Positions 9,641 to 20,574 of a stretch of 64,000 nucleotides of DNA are shown here, in pieces (the first letter of the stretch is position 1; the number at the start of each line of letters is the position of its first letter). Made by a program: the position numbers and the translations under genes. The DNA comes from Acanthosepion esculentum (taxonomy: Eukaryota > Mollusca > Cephalopoda > Sepiida > Sepiidae): positions 15,873,149 to 15,937,148 of the forward strand of contig OZ038496.1 of NCBI GenBank assembly GCA_964036315.1. The letters are read 5' to 3'. The notes under the pieces are model-generated. The model searched no databases, was not told the DNA's origin, and saw nothing but the letters and a program-made list of their open reading frames with translations.

Positions 9641-10025
9641 AGTATTACTACACTATTTATGTTTGGCCTATTGTCCTCATCTTTGTTGTTGTTATTGAGT
9701 TCAATCCCTGGGCCGGACAGTGTATACTTGCACACAGTGGAAACTGGCGAGCAATAACTGAGCAGTACTAAAATAAATAGTGTAAAAATAAGAACTCTAG
9801 ACTTAGGCGACATCCCTAGATTAGCAGTGGAACGAGAACATTTTTACCCCCATAGATTAAATTAAAAATTCCGTGTAGATTACCCAAATTAATATATGCA
9901 CGTACACACCTAAGGATGGAGGGCATATTGTTATAAAAACAAAGATGGGGACAATAGTCCGAATATAAATAGTAGTGTAAGTAAAAATAATAACTCCTCA
10001 TCCCAGAAATTCAGACAGATCATAA
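9640..10025. repeat. PLE-terminal foldback, second copy, with SINE piece inside
   Basis: Inverted arms near 9640-9690 and 9940-10,000 share the gaggacaatag / cctattgtcctc block with the element at 0.93-1.26 kb, and the right end again reads ctcatcccagaaattcagac. The interior includes gagttcaatccctgggccgg at 9697-9716, a pol III B-box-like stretch from a tRNA-derived SINE. Small ORFs here are not genes. Confidence 0.55.
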
Positions 10026-12770
10026 GTCACTCTGAGAAGCTGCTTTTTGGTGTTGTACTATGACTTTTTTTGTTCATTTTTCTGTATTTGCTTCACACAC
10101 CGGAGATAAACATTTCGTTAAGTAAAGGAACATTATATATTGGAATGTGTTCAAATGCTTACATTATTTTTTTTTAGATATAATATTATTTATTATAATT
10201 TATGCATTATTATCCAATTTTGTTGAATGCCCGATTTGGTATTTATTATGAATTTCAACAGATAAAATCTCCGTAAAACTACAATAATAAAACCATCAAC
10301 ATCTTTATCAGCACTTGTTACCTGATTGACGAGCAGTGACAAGCACGTAGTCATCGCTACTGTTTGTTTTTAAAATCCATTTTAAAGTAAATAATATTTT
10401 TTTTCAAATCAGACTTTAAATCCGCTAATATTCCTCAAATAAAGTTTCATAAGTTTTATTTTCGGAAGATTTTTAAAATCGAGAATTAACTTTTGTTTAC
10501 TAATGTGTCAAAAATGGTCCATTTTAAATGATTTTACTCACTGAAAGAAAAAAAATCAGTTCCAATCAATATAACTTCTATTTGAAATACACCAGTGTAT
10601 TTTGCTTGCTGGAAATGGTAAATTTAATCATTTAGCTTTCAATTCAAGCGAAAAAGAAAGCTTCAAGAATGCTTTTCAGTTTTTCATTTTATAAAAATTC
10701 ATTTTAAACTTACGTATCGAAAATTAGTGGAGGTAACTAAATTTCACTCTTCTAAGCTTGCTTAAAAAGACTTTGCTTAAGTTAAGTTTAAATAAATGAT
10801 GTTATTGTTGAATTAATTCTTTTCTTATGTCTTTTTAAAGTACTTAAGCTTTTTAATTTAAATCTTTATATTGATTTTTTTCATTAAAACCATTAAGTTT
10901 AATTATCGTCCCTGCTATAACCTTTCTGAGACCTTCGTTAACCCTCAATCTTTAACGCGCCATTTTTAGCCCTACATTTCATTTGGCGGGAGTCACGAAC
11001 AACAGAGTACACGTGGTTAATATTTACCACAGATCATAATTCATAATCAATTAGTCACAAGAAACATAGCAGTTAATATCGAGGTATTTAATCATAAATG
11101 CCCCCCCCTCCTTTTTTACATCAATTTAAAGTTTAAACAACACGTCTATTATTTTAAAAGTAAAAGTGGTTGTATCAAACAAAAAATGAAAGAATTTTTT
11201 AAAGTAAAAATTAAAACATGTTTTTTACAGCGTTCTTCTCATTTCTATTATCGTGAATTTGCCTAAATCCGAAATTAATATTTGAATTTTATTAAATGTT
11301 TTATTAATGTTTTTGTTAATATTATTAATTTAATCCTCACTTTGAGTCGACACGACCGGACCGTCCAGAATTACCCGCGAAAATTATAATGGACATTCCG
11401 TTAAAGTACCCTGTCTCTAGGAAACTGGCTATGGTCCTTAAAAGTAGAATACTGCATTTTATTTTCATCTTGCCAAATGTTACCTAAAGGGTGTTACTGT
11501 TAAAAATCACAATCTGTGTTTAGAGATGTTTCTTTTTTTAAAAAAAACTTTTTTTTTACTCATATTTCGATCCTGCCTCCAAATTTTATTGGACTCGGAG
11601 GCTGTAAGTAAAAAGTGTAATTGGACGATGAGATATTTATTTTTTCCTTCTTTCTCGACATTTAAATTTAAAAGTAGTAAAAAAACTCATCTTGTCTCCT
11701 AGGAGGAGGAGAGAAGTCACGTTCGCCCGGCTGAGCGATTGTATAGACAACAGTAAAAAATAAATGACATGTGTTTTCAATTCAATACTTCATGTTGAAG
11801 TGTGTACGTAATTGGTTGAGTTGATAAAATGTAAGGGTTTTTTAAAATCACACTAGGAGGAGTGAGAAGGGTGTGTGTGTGTGTGTGTGCATGTGTGTGA
11901 GTCGGAGGGGGTGGTAAATAGATGAGTTCTTTAGAGTAGTGACCTTTTTTTTACATTTGTTTTGTGAGCAGACAGGAGTGTGCCTGGCCCTCTGCCTTCG
12001 ACAGTCTAGGTTGGGAACCCGGGGTCCAGACGTCTGGGGTGAAGAAGAAAAGGAAGGAAAGCACATAGGGGAGAGGAAACACGGAAGAAGAAAAAAAATT
12101 AGAACTGTAGACACTAGAAGTACGAATAAAAGCCGGGTGGGTGGGGGTAAAGTTTGTATATGGAAATACGTCTTTTTTACTTATTTTTTAGAAGTGTGTG
12201 TGTGTGTGTTTGTATGCGCGCGTAAAAATAAAATGGTTCCCTAATTGTTAGGACAAAAAACAAAACCGTAGTAAGGTGCCCAGTGAAAATCGAACTATGC
12301 TTTTAGGAATCTTCTGAGTGGTAAGCTTAGCTTAGTCTGGTAAAACTAAAAGACACCAGTTTGTGAGGCACCCAGCTCGGATTTTTTTTTATTGCATTGG
12401 CAATTTTTGGTCTACGAGATCGGCTTCCTAAATCCGGTGATCACAAATGCGAGAGAGACAGAAGAAGCGAACGGAACGGGTCTATGACGAAATGTCAAAG
12501 AAAAAAACAAAAATTAGAGAATATAGAAATTACCGTATTTTCTAGCATTGAACATGCTTATTTTCTCCACGAAGTCTCGAAAATTTACCCTACATTGTTC
12601 GTGTCGAAAATAGTTTTAATTTTATATTCATTTTTTAGTTTTATTTATTTTATTCTGTGTGTGGGGGGGTCAAAATTGGGGCGCATCCTTGGGTTTGGGA
12701 AATGATATAAATTCGTGCCTGAAACAAGGTCGTGAATAGAATACCCCTCCCGCATTTTTCAGTTTTGAGT
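10026..12770. other. Low-repeat AT-rich region
   Basis: I see no recognised transposon here apart from (TG)n tracts at about 11,868-11,890 and 12,195-12,210. CpG-containing patches occur at 10,945-11,000 (including atttggcgggag, an E2F-like site), 11,340-11,400, 12,000-12,030 and 12,410-12,480. Short ORFs (for example 11,939-12,244 and 12,397-12,705) show no domain. About 12,535-12,700 may be a DNA-transposon (MITE-like) remnant because of accgtattttctagc and ggggcgcatcc. This is the best place to look for host regulatory DNA, but nothing here proves it. Confidence 0.35.
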
Positions 12771-13045
12771 CGGTGATTTTCTTTCTGTCTTTCTTTTCAT
12801 TTTTCTTTCTTTCCCTTTTCTGTCTTCCACTATTCTTTCTACCACTCCTTTTCTTTCTCTCACTTTTTTATTTGTCTTTTCTTTCTTTCAGTTTTTTCTT
12901 TCTCTCACTTTTTTCTTTTATCATTCTTTTTCTCACTTTTTATTTCTCACTTTTTCTTTCTTTTTATCATTCTTTTTTCTTTCTTTATTCTTTTTCACTC
13001 TTTCTTTTTCTTTCACTTTTTTATTCTCTTTTTCTATCTCTCATA
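12771..13045. repeat. Pyrimidine-rich tract (TTTCTTTCTC)n
   Basis: Imperfect poly(T/C) microsatellite. The 93-codon ORF of F, L and S residues read across it is low-complexity and not a gene. At 13,046-13,690 the DNA returns to AT-rich sequence with an E2F-like tttagcgggaaatt near 13,356; nothing else is recognised. Confidence 0.9.
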
Positions 13046-13699
13046 CTGAAATAAAAGAGAACTGGCGCGTAAATGTTTCGTCTAAAGAAGCTGAATATTA
13101 TTGTTTATAAACTTTTATTTAAACAATAACTTATTTATACTTTTTTAGTTAATTTATCTTGGCTTTTTCAAACCCCAGAGACACAATCTAATCTTGATAT
13201 AGGAATATTTAATAAAAAGTACTGCACATTCATTATTATTCAAACTTTTAAAAATGTTTCTATTTTTGCCTATGTGCGTGTCACATCAGAGACAAGTTTA
13301 TAAACGAGAGGTCGGGGACGTAGCCTCTCCCGCCACATTTGAGGTGAAGGACAGACTTTCAAATTTAGCGGGAAATTCGAAAAAGAGAGAAATTATTGTA
13401 CACGCCTCCTAAAAAAAGAAAGAAAGAAAGAGATGAATAAATAAGAAATTGACATTAAAACAAAACATGTAATTAAATAATAAACTATGTTTTCATTTAA
13501 TATTAAAATTTAATTGATCGGCAAAATTAATAATAAATTATGGGTTGGTGGTTGTAAAAAAATAAAATTTTTAAAACGTATAATATTTAAAAACTTTTTC
13601 GACTACTTTTCGACATTGTTAGATGAGGGAACATTTTTTTTTAACATCCACTGTGTTTAGGAATCGTTGTCTTATCCATTGTTCTGATGATGAAGAAAA

Positions 13700-13850
13700 G
13701 ATGTAATAAAAATAAAATTATGTGTAATGTTGTCAATGTATGTGATGTATCTCTTCAAGATGTAAGCGATCATGGCTCTCCATAACTTCCTATCCTTAGT
13801 AGCTTTTAGTAAGGGTCGTCTTTTTATCACCCTTCCTATAGTTTGAGTTT
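13700..13850 (-). repeat. LINE-R 3' end fragment
   Basis: The reverse complement contains gaagttatggagagccatga followed by tcttgaagagatacatcaca, the LINE-R protein tail (KLWRAMI...VLK). Short and degenerate. Confidence 0.6.
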
Positions 13851-13936
13851 CTGTTTAGTTTATTTTTCTCTTTTCTTTGTATTTGTTATTTTTTGTGGCA
13901 TTTGTTTGACTTTATTACTTAAATTGTATTTAGTAG

Positions 13937-13938
<2 letters not shown>

Positions 13939-13987
<49 letters not shown>

Positions 13988-14099
13988 TTACAAACAGTAT
14001 TAATAATAGTATAATTAGTTAGTATAAACAGTCTACTCAGTATTAGTATATATAAGATTATATAGTATTACATATTATAAGCAGTATTATATAGTATTC

Positions 14100-14168
<69 letters not shown>

Positions 14169-14318
14169 AAGGAAAGAACAGTAAGATATAAAATCCGGTG
14201 TTCTTATAGATATTTTTATTTTTACACAACAGTGCTCTATGTAAATTTAAATTTACAGAGCATTATAAATTAATAGATTTAAAATATGGTTTTTAATGGA
14301 TATTTTAAATCTATTAAT

Positions 14319-14403
<85 letters not shown>
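13939..14403. repeat. Three long (TA)n tracts
   Basis: (TA)n at 13,939-13,983, 14,104-14,161 and 14,323-14,403. Between the second and third, ttaatagatttaaaatat and its reverse complement atattttaaatctattaa form a small hairpin. ORFs made of alternating Y and I are artefacts. Confidence 0.95.
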
Positions 14404-14406
<3 letters not shown>

Positions 14407-14440
14407 CTTTATAACCGAGTGGTTAGAACGTCTGCTTTCT
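14404..14440 (+). repeat. tRNA-like SINE head
   Basis: The stretch ggctttataaccgagtggtt (14,405-14,424) followed by agaacgtctgctttc resembles the 5' half of a tRNA with an A-box (ccgagtggtta). The B-box half is missing; the sequence passes straight into pyrimidine-rich DNA. Confidence 0.45.
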
Positions 14441-15080
14441 TTTTTCTTTTCATTAACTTTTTAGTTATCTTCCTCCCCTTTCTATATTCTGTCTCTCTCT
14501 ATATATATACTCCTTTCTCTCTTTCTTCCTCACTTTCTTTCCTCTCTTTTCTTTCTCTTTCGTTTCTCTCTATCTCCATTCTCTCTTCCCCTCTCTCTGT
14601 CTTCTTTCTTCCCCTTTTTGTCTTTTCTCCTCTTCCCATCTGCCCTCCTTATTCCCCCTGTCTTCTCTTTTTATATCTTTCTCTTTCTATCCCCTTTCTT
14701 TCACTCGTTCTTCTTTCCCTCGCTCTTTTTCCTTTCTCTCTCCCTTCAGTCTCTCTCTCTTTTTCCACTCTTTCCCTCTGTTTTTCCTTTTTCTAGTTTT
14801 CCGCTCTCTAGTGTTTTTCCTCTCTTTTTCCTTTCTTTCTCAAACTCTGTTATGCCTTACTCCCTCTGGTTTCCCTCGCTTTCTCTCTCTCTGTTTTTCC
14901 TCGCTTTCTCTCTCTTTTTCCTATCTCTCTCTGTTTCCCCTCTATCTCTCTGTTTCCCCTCTATCTCTCTGTTTCCTCTCTTTCTCATTCTCTGTTTCCT
15001 CTTTCTCTTTGTCTTCCCCACTCTCTTTGTCTCCCCCTCTCTCTTATTTTCTTCTCTTTCCTTTTCACTCTTTCACATTG
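14441..15080. repeat. Pyrimidine-rich tract
   Basis: About 640 bases of almost pure T and C on the plus strand (ttctctctttct and variants), with a 19-base unit ctctatctctctgtttccc repeated near 14,940. Three overlapping serine/leucine/phenylalanine ORFs are artefacts. 15,081-15,400 holds no identified feature; the patch 15,165-15,270 is GC-richer and may be SINE-derived. Confidence 0.92.
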
Positions 15081-15399
15081 GTTGTGTGTTTCTGGAAACC
15101 GTATTTCATTACCTGTCATGACAAGTTAGTAACAAGTGGAAGCATTCTAGTATCAAATTTGCAGTAGAATGCTGTAGACCACACCCGGCTAATAACAGCA
15201 GAAAAGCTTGAGGCGGGGGAGTCCAACCACCCCTGGCTCAGTTACAGTGCAAAGTAGGACACCCCCTTACCTTTCTTATTCCTCTGGTCTCATATTCTAA
15301 CTACACATTTTTTAAAGCTTAACATTCTTCAGGGTTGGAAGATTTGTAAATAAATGCTATTTAAATGATTTTTCCTTATACTTTTACTTCCAAATAAAA

Positions 15400-15407
15400 C
15401 TCGGTTT

Positions 15408-15460
<53 letters not shown>

Positions 15461-15720
15461 CGATAAAAATTATTTAAAATATTAATTAAAATCTTCAGAC
15501 ATACTGGGTTGTAGATTTAATATTCTTACGTTTTTAAACTTTTTATTATTATTATTTCATTTAGATTCCTCGACTAGTTTCGGTCAACATGGCGATCATC
15601 AGGAGAAAAAATTAATATATATATTTAAATAAGTTTTTTATGGTACAGAATTTAATAATAGATAGGATTTAATAATAGATAATATCTAATATATATATAT
15701 ATATATTTCACACACAGTGT
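15400..15720 (-). mobile_element. PLE terminal fragment between (TA)n tracts
   Basis: Bounded by (TA)n at 15,410-15,459 and about 15,690-15,706. It carries the minus-strand hammerhead-like motif at 15,566-15,608. No coding sequence remains, so this is a terminal-repeat-only PLE remnant. Confidence 0.5.
15566..15608 (-). ncRNA. Hammerhead-like motif with intact core
   Basis: Minus strand: UUUCUC (15,608-15,603), perfect core CUGAUGA (15,602-15,596), one extra U, a partly eroded helix II (CGCC...GACC, two of four pairs), GAAA (15,581-15,578), minimal helix III ACUAGU, cleavage triplet GUC, then GAGGAA (15,571-15,566). Helix I has six pairs including one G-U. This is the copy with the most canonical core and triplet in the window. 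Confidence 0.6.
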
Positions 15721-15854
15721 GAATTTAAACTTTTTGAACACATTTTTTAAATAAAAAAATTATCAAATTTGAAAAAAATCAATACTGGTTATTTCAAATG
15801 AAATTATAAAAATTGCAATAAGATCTGAAAACTTTATCATGAAATAAACATTGA

Positions 15855-16170
15855 AGTAGAAAATGGAAACAAAAAGGAAACTTATATTTAACATCAGGAA
15901 GAGGCAGTTAAAATTTTTAGGACACAATGAGAAAAGAGGGCTTGGAAAATCTGATGCTCACAGGACAGACTGGAAGGCAAGAAGGACAGAGGAAAAGAAT
16001 GCATAACCTACTTAGTGAGCTTGAGTAAATAGATGGCAGAACAGGGTTTAGGTAAAATAACAGAAAGACAAAATTGATTAAAAGGTACAAGGGACAGGAA
16101 GTTGTGGGGAGCCATGATCGCCGACATCCTGAGGGGACACGGCACATAAGAAGAAAGATTACATTGTGTT
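15855..16170 (+). pseudogene. LINE-R C-terminal tail
   Basis: Plus-strand LINE-R relic. It begins atggaaacaaaaaggaaact and includes the FLGH.EKRGLENL, MAEQGLG and RKLWGAMIADIL-type segments in shifting frames, ending near ggacacggcacataagaaga. The minus-strand 90-codon ORF over it is a shadow. Confidence 0.75.
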
Positions 16171-16189
16171 TTAAATGGCAAAAAGACAA

Positions 16190-17356
16190 AATAATTGAAA
16201 TAATAAGTGATTGGGTTCAGGGATTTTAAAAAAGTTTAATCAATTTAAAAAAAAACATTCTGTAAACAAGTACACTGAAGTTTGGTATAAATTAATTATG
16301 AAAAAAAACTATAAATAAAGTGGTATTTTATTACTAAACAAAATAAAAGATACTTCCATGTCCATAAAGAAATACATTATACTGTCACTGTAATGTGTCC
16401 ATAAAAAATTAAAAATTAATTATAGTGTCAAAAATAATTATAATAAAATAATTATAAGAATAATAATTATTAATTCACTCTTTCTAAACCAATGAGAATT
16501 GACCCCACTTTTCTCCTCTGCACACACAAACATGTGACATTCTCATTAATGGACAGGCAGTCAACACGGACAGGCCATCAACATGTGCATCAATGAATAT
16601 TTCAGCTCCTTTTCATAATAATTGCAATTATCTCTGAGCACTCAACAAAAATTCATGGTAAGAAAACGCCAGACAGTTCTTGTCATTTCTGACCAAATTA
16701 TCTGAACACTCATTACACGCATCTATCAAAAAACGTATGAGAAAGACTATACGCTTTACTTATTCTTTATCTTATCTTTCTGTCAGTTTCTGATTCATAT
16801 CTGACCTACACTTGACCCCAAACTCACAATTTTAGTTGGTTTTGTGTCTCCAACACCACATAACAAAGAGATAATAAATAATATTTATTTTTGTCGTTTC
16901 TACCTCTTGCTGTTTGTCATTTTTATGAGCATTTTTGTATAGATAAATGACAATTGTGGGGGGGGGGTTATAACTATTTACTCAGGGTTGTAACTCCTCT
17001 ACGGTATCATTCAGGAGGAGCAATTATCATTGAGTCAACCCAGGGGCAGATCCTGGGGGTGGGGACGTAGAAGGTGCATGCCCCCCCCCTTAAAATTTCT
17101 GAGAAAATATTTTTGGTTGCAAAGTAGATAAGGTAAGCTATAATGAGAGAAGACGGAATTAACGCGCTTGTTCTTTTTGTATGTTCACAAAGACATTCAA
17201 TTAAACTAAGATAATTCATGAACCTTTATAAAAAAAAGAATCCACAAAAATTGACTTCAGTAAATCCTCTTTTATAAATGCTATATAATCAGACTTTAAA
17301 TGTAAAAGTTTGAATCTATAATTTTAGATATCAAGTAAGTAAAAGAAAATGCAAAT
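16190..17356. other. Unassigned AT-rich spacer
   Basis: No gene or known repeat recognised. Contains short G or C homopolymers near 16,958 and 17,082. Two small ORFs lack any motif. Confidence 0.4.
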
Positions 17357-17521
17357 TAAAATTTTTATATATACATATATATATATATACCCAAGTTTAG
17401 GATTGGTATATACGGAGTGAGATCCAATAACCAACAATTAATATTCTTTAAAGAGTGCTCAATACAGAGTAGAGCAGATATAATTATTTATTTGAATATT
17501 ACAACATAAATATGTTATAAA

Positions 17522-17576
17522 ATCACGACAAAAGTAGCCATTTTGTTTCAACACTTCTAGTGTCTTATCAAGTGAC
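17522..17576 (-). ncRNA. Hammerhead-like motif, F1 left arm
   Basis: Minus strand: helix I GUCAC/GUGAU (17,576-17,572 with 17,526-17,522, one G-U), core UUGAUAA (17,571-17,565), helix II GACACU AGA AGUGUU, GAAA, a six-pair helix III ACAAAA/UUUUGU with a seven-base loop, and triplet GUC (17,529-17,527). All three stems form. Core positions 3 and 8 are U and A instead of C and G. Confidence 0.6.
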
Positions 17577-17806
17577 GATGTAGAATATAGAATAAATGGT
17601 TTTAAAAGTTTCAAATTAATCAACGATCCTTAGCCAGGAGTAAACGCTGTTACATAAGCTAGAGGGACCAATCAAAATACAAGTATAGGATGATATATAC
17701 TTGTATTTTGATTGGTCACTCTAGATTATGTAACAGCGTTTACTCCTGGCTAAGGATCGTTGATTAATTTGAAGCTTTTAAAACCATTTATTCTATATTC
17801 TACATC

Positions 17807-17861
17807 GTCACTTGATAAGACACTAGAAGTGTTGAAACAAAATGGCTACTTTTGTCATGAT
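17807..17861 (+). ncRNA. Hammerhead-like motif, F1 right arm
   Basis: Mirror copy on the plus strand: GUCAC (17,807-17,811), UUGAUAA (17,812-17,818), helix II 17,819-17,833, GAAA (17,834-17,837), helix III ACAAAA/UUUUGU ending at 17,855, C17 at 17,856, then AUGAU. Helix I has a C-A mismatch at its base where the left arm has C-G. Confidence 0.55.
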
Positions 17862-17896
17862 TTTATAACATATTTATGTTGTAATATTCAAATAAA

Positions 17897-17935
<39 letters not shown>

Positions 17936-17977
17936 GATGAAATATAGTTTTAAGGTGTGCTATATGTATGGGATAAA

Positions 17978-18145
17978 GTGCTCAATATCAGAGATAGAGC
18001 GTATGTAAATATAAATATAAAAGTGAACATTGAAGTCAACACTCAGAGGCGACAGGCTGTTTCATGCTAGCATGAAACAGCCTGTTGTTTCTGAGTGTTG
18101 GCTTCAATGTTCACTTTTATATTTATGTTTATATATGTACATATA
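17978..18145. repeat. Short near-perfect palindrome
   Basis: Arms of about 65 bases meet at catgctagcatg (18,062-18,073). The right arm contains gaaacagcctgttg. The leader gtgctcaatatcagagatag resembles the F1 leader, so this is probably a related foldback. Confidence 0.65.
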
Positions 18146-18149
18146 TATT

Positions 18150-18350
18150 TTTTACAATGAAATGCATTAAGTCCAACAATTATTTAATATATTTTCTGTT
18201 TATATATTATTTTTATAGATACAATTTATTTAAGTAAATCCTCTATAAAAAAGTATTAAAGTATAAAAGTATTTATAAGTAAATTGTATCTATAATTTGT
18301 ACAAATAAAAATAAACAGAAAATATATTAAATATTTCTCGGATTTAATGC
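18150..18350. repeat. Foldback F2 (AT-rich palindrome)
   Basis: Left half (aatgcattaagtcc...ttatagatacaatttattta) is inverted in the right half (aagtaaattgtatctataat...ggatttaatgcat). A relative lies at 59.10-59.30 kb with the shared block tttatagataca..tatttaag.aaat.ctct. Confidence 0.6.
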
Positions 18351-18489
18351 ATATTTTCTATGAATTTCTTGAACATTCAGGCCAGTAAATATAATTGATA
18401 CTGTTTAATTAAAAAACACAGCATATATTAAATAAATTGTAACTATAAAAGTAAGGTATAAAACAGAAAAAAAAAATATATATATATAC

Positions 18490-18888
18490 ATATATAGTGC
18501 CAGTAATAAATCTGTCAGTATATAATCCAAGTGGATCCTAGTAATATAAAATATTAAAACTGATCCACAAAAAGAGCTCAATGTATTTGCTATAACAGAA
18601 CAGATAATATTCTATTTATATAATTATATATTATATAAATAGTATTTATATAATTAAATAATTATATATTATATAAATAGTATATAATTATATAATTATA
18701 TATAATATAAATAGTATATAATTATATATTATATAAAAAGTATTTCTATTTATATAATTACATATTATATAAATAGTATTCTATTTATATAATTATATAT
18801 TTTAAAATAGTATTATAATATTAGTACATAGTAGTATATATTATATAAATAGTATTATATATTACAGTATATAATATTAGTATATACT

Positions 18889-18890
<2 letters not shown>
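18490..18890. repeat. F3 fragment and AT dyad repeats
   Basis: 18,500-18,600 (taataaatctgtcagtatat, aatccaagtggatcctagta, aaagagctcaatgtatt) is closely matched at 61,890-61,985, each preceded by (TA)n. It is followed by multiple copies of tatttatataattatatatt with inverted partners. No coding. Confidence 0.65.
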
Positions 18891-18940
<50 letters not shown>

Positions 18941-18945
<5 letters not shown>

Positions 18946-19231
18946 AGTCTTGACTCAATGTTGAATCTCGCCTATTGCATGGAATAATAATGCAACACAA
19001 AATGTACTTAGAACAAGAATGTATTATAACAAGAAAGTGTACACAATAAGTACATATAGTATTTCTGTATATTTCTGGGAAGACGTTCCTGGAGAATGTG
19101 TTGACTAGTCGCAGTCGATCCGAGTCTCTAGTTGGATCTCGTGATTCCACTTCTCTCCCGTCTTCCGGTATCAACCATTATTTATATAGTTGGTAGTCAC
19201 CTATGCAGATTAGGTGGATTCCACCACAACA
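18941..19231. mobile_element. Candidate solo LTR inserted in (TA)n
   Basis: A 291-base block starts TGTTG and ends CAACA, the TG...CA inverted ends of LTRs. (TA)n runs up to both ends (18,891-18,940 and 19,232-19,243), so any target duplication would be hidden in the microsatellite. It has no internal coding. The 117-codon minus ORF that crosses it ends in microsatellite and has no domain. Confidence 0.5.
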
Positions 19232-19354
19232 ATATATATATATATGCAATTTTTATATATATTATTTATATATTATATATGTGCAGTACTTATTGGAAAG
19301 CACTCACGAATGCAGAGAGCATGAATCCTGGGGTCTCAAACTCACATCAATCCA

Positions 19355-19356
<2 letters not shown>

Positions 19357-19402
<46 letters not shown>

Positions 19403-19431
19403 ATTTTAGTATACATTATATAAATAGTATT

Positions 19432-19483
<52 letters not shown>

Positions 19484-19922
19484 GGCATGTGGCTGAGACT
19501 TGAGTTAAAATCTCACCGTAGTCGATTTGTCGGGAAGTTGACTTCTTGATGTTATCTATTACAAGGAGGTGACCCCAGAGTGTGGCACATTTGGAAAGTG
19601 CCTGAAAACCATACCAGGGAAATTGGGTAGATGGAACTCTTGGGGGCCATCAATGGTTGCTCTAGTACGAAGCCACAAGTCATCATGACTGAGCATGTTT
19701 GAGCATGCTGGCCTTGTTCAGATTGTTGATCACACTAGATAACATGTTTCTCTCCCAGAAACATTAACTAAGATCTGCTCAGCATAGTTGCAGTATAAAC
19801 CACAGGTGGGCTCTGTGGGTGTTGAACAAACACAAACTGTGCCTCAGCAAGCGTCTGCAATAGGGATTGGCTAGCAGCCCTAATAGACAGGTATCCTAGA
19901 ATACGAATGGCCAGCCATTAAC

Positions 19923-19999
<77 letters not shown>

Positions 20000-20204
20000 T
20001 ATATACATAAAGTTAAATTTCCCATAATAATTCTTTGGATAAGAGGATAACACAAATTCATATAAAAATGGCAATTGAAAAAAATCTTAGTTTTTGCCAA
20101 CATATTTCATTTTCCGACTTTATCAATTATTTATTATGTAACTATAACAACAAAACATTTCACTTCGCCAAAAAATAAGAGATTTTCCAATTGTCATTTG
20201 CATA

Positions 20205-20243
<39 letters not shown>
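19357..20243. repeat. (TA)n tracts flanking a SINE-like block
   Basis: (TA)n at 19,357-19,397, 19,434-19,483, 19,925-20,006 and 20,208-20,243. The block 19,484-19,920 opens ggcatgtggctgagacttga, resembling a tRNA A-box, and may be a long SINE; its body (for example cctgaaaaccataccaggg) is not otherwise repeated here. Confidence 0.55.
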
Positions 20244-20249
<6 letters not shown>

Positions 20250-20550
20250 GCGTTTCACCCCAAGCAAGGTGGGAAGCCACTAGCATGCAAGGGGTTACAG
20301 AGAGTTGGAGCGAGAGCAAATAGGAGTGATAGAAGAAAGGATGACGAGAAGGATAGGGGATAGATCAGGGCATCTGGAGATGTTGATAGACATTAAATTT
20401 GAATTGTTGGAGATAATAGGTATCAGGAAAATAGGAAGAGGGGAGGGAATTCCACAGGAAAGAGGTGCAAGACATGAAGCTATTGGAGTAGAAGAGACGG
20501 CTACATTTAACAGTTTCGACAGTGAAAGGGTGTGAGCGAGATGCCAGCCT
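20250..20550 (-). pseudogene. LINE-J 3' tail
   Basis: Minus-strand LINE-J: LASRSHPFTVETVKC, SCTSFLWNSLPSSYFPDTY and the terminal ctgtaaccccttgcatgcta then gtggcttcccaccttgcttg. The divergent region between coding end and tail is close to the ancestral form of the 93-bp unit at 32.9-36.5 kb. Confidence 0.8.
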
Positions 20551-20574
20551 AATATACATATATATATATATATA

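Larger units (their letters stand above)
17391..17905. mobile_element. Foldback element F1 (long palindrome) between (TA)n tracts
   Basis: Arms of roughly 220 bases (about 17,465-17,680 and 17,690-17,905) are nearly perfect inverted copies. (TA)n flanks both sides (17,357-17,390 and 17,902-17,931). A second member of the family lies at 61.40-61.70 kb, sharing the leader gagtgctcaatacagagtag. Each arm holds a hammerhead-like motif. No ORF of note, so it is a non-autonomous foldback, probably PLE-derived. Confidence 0.75.

Noticed and set aside
12250..12365. tRNA or mitochondrial tRNA fragment (gtgaaaatcgaact, gagtggtaagctta on the minus strand)
   Set aside because: A- and B-box-like words are present but no cloverleaf could be closed.
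17978..18145. Hammerhead in the catgctagcatg palindrome
   Set aside because: GAAAC and a GUU triplet can be drawn, but no CUGANGA-like core precedes helix II.
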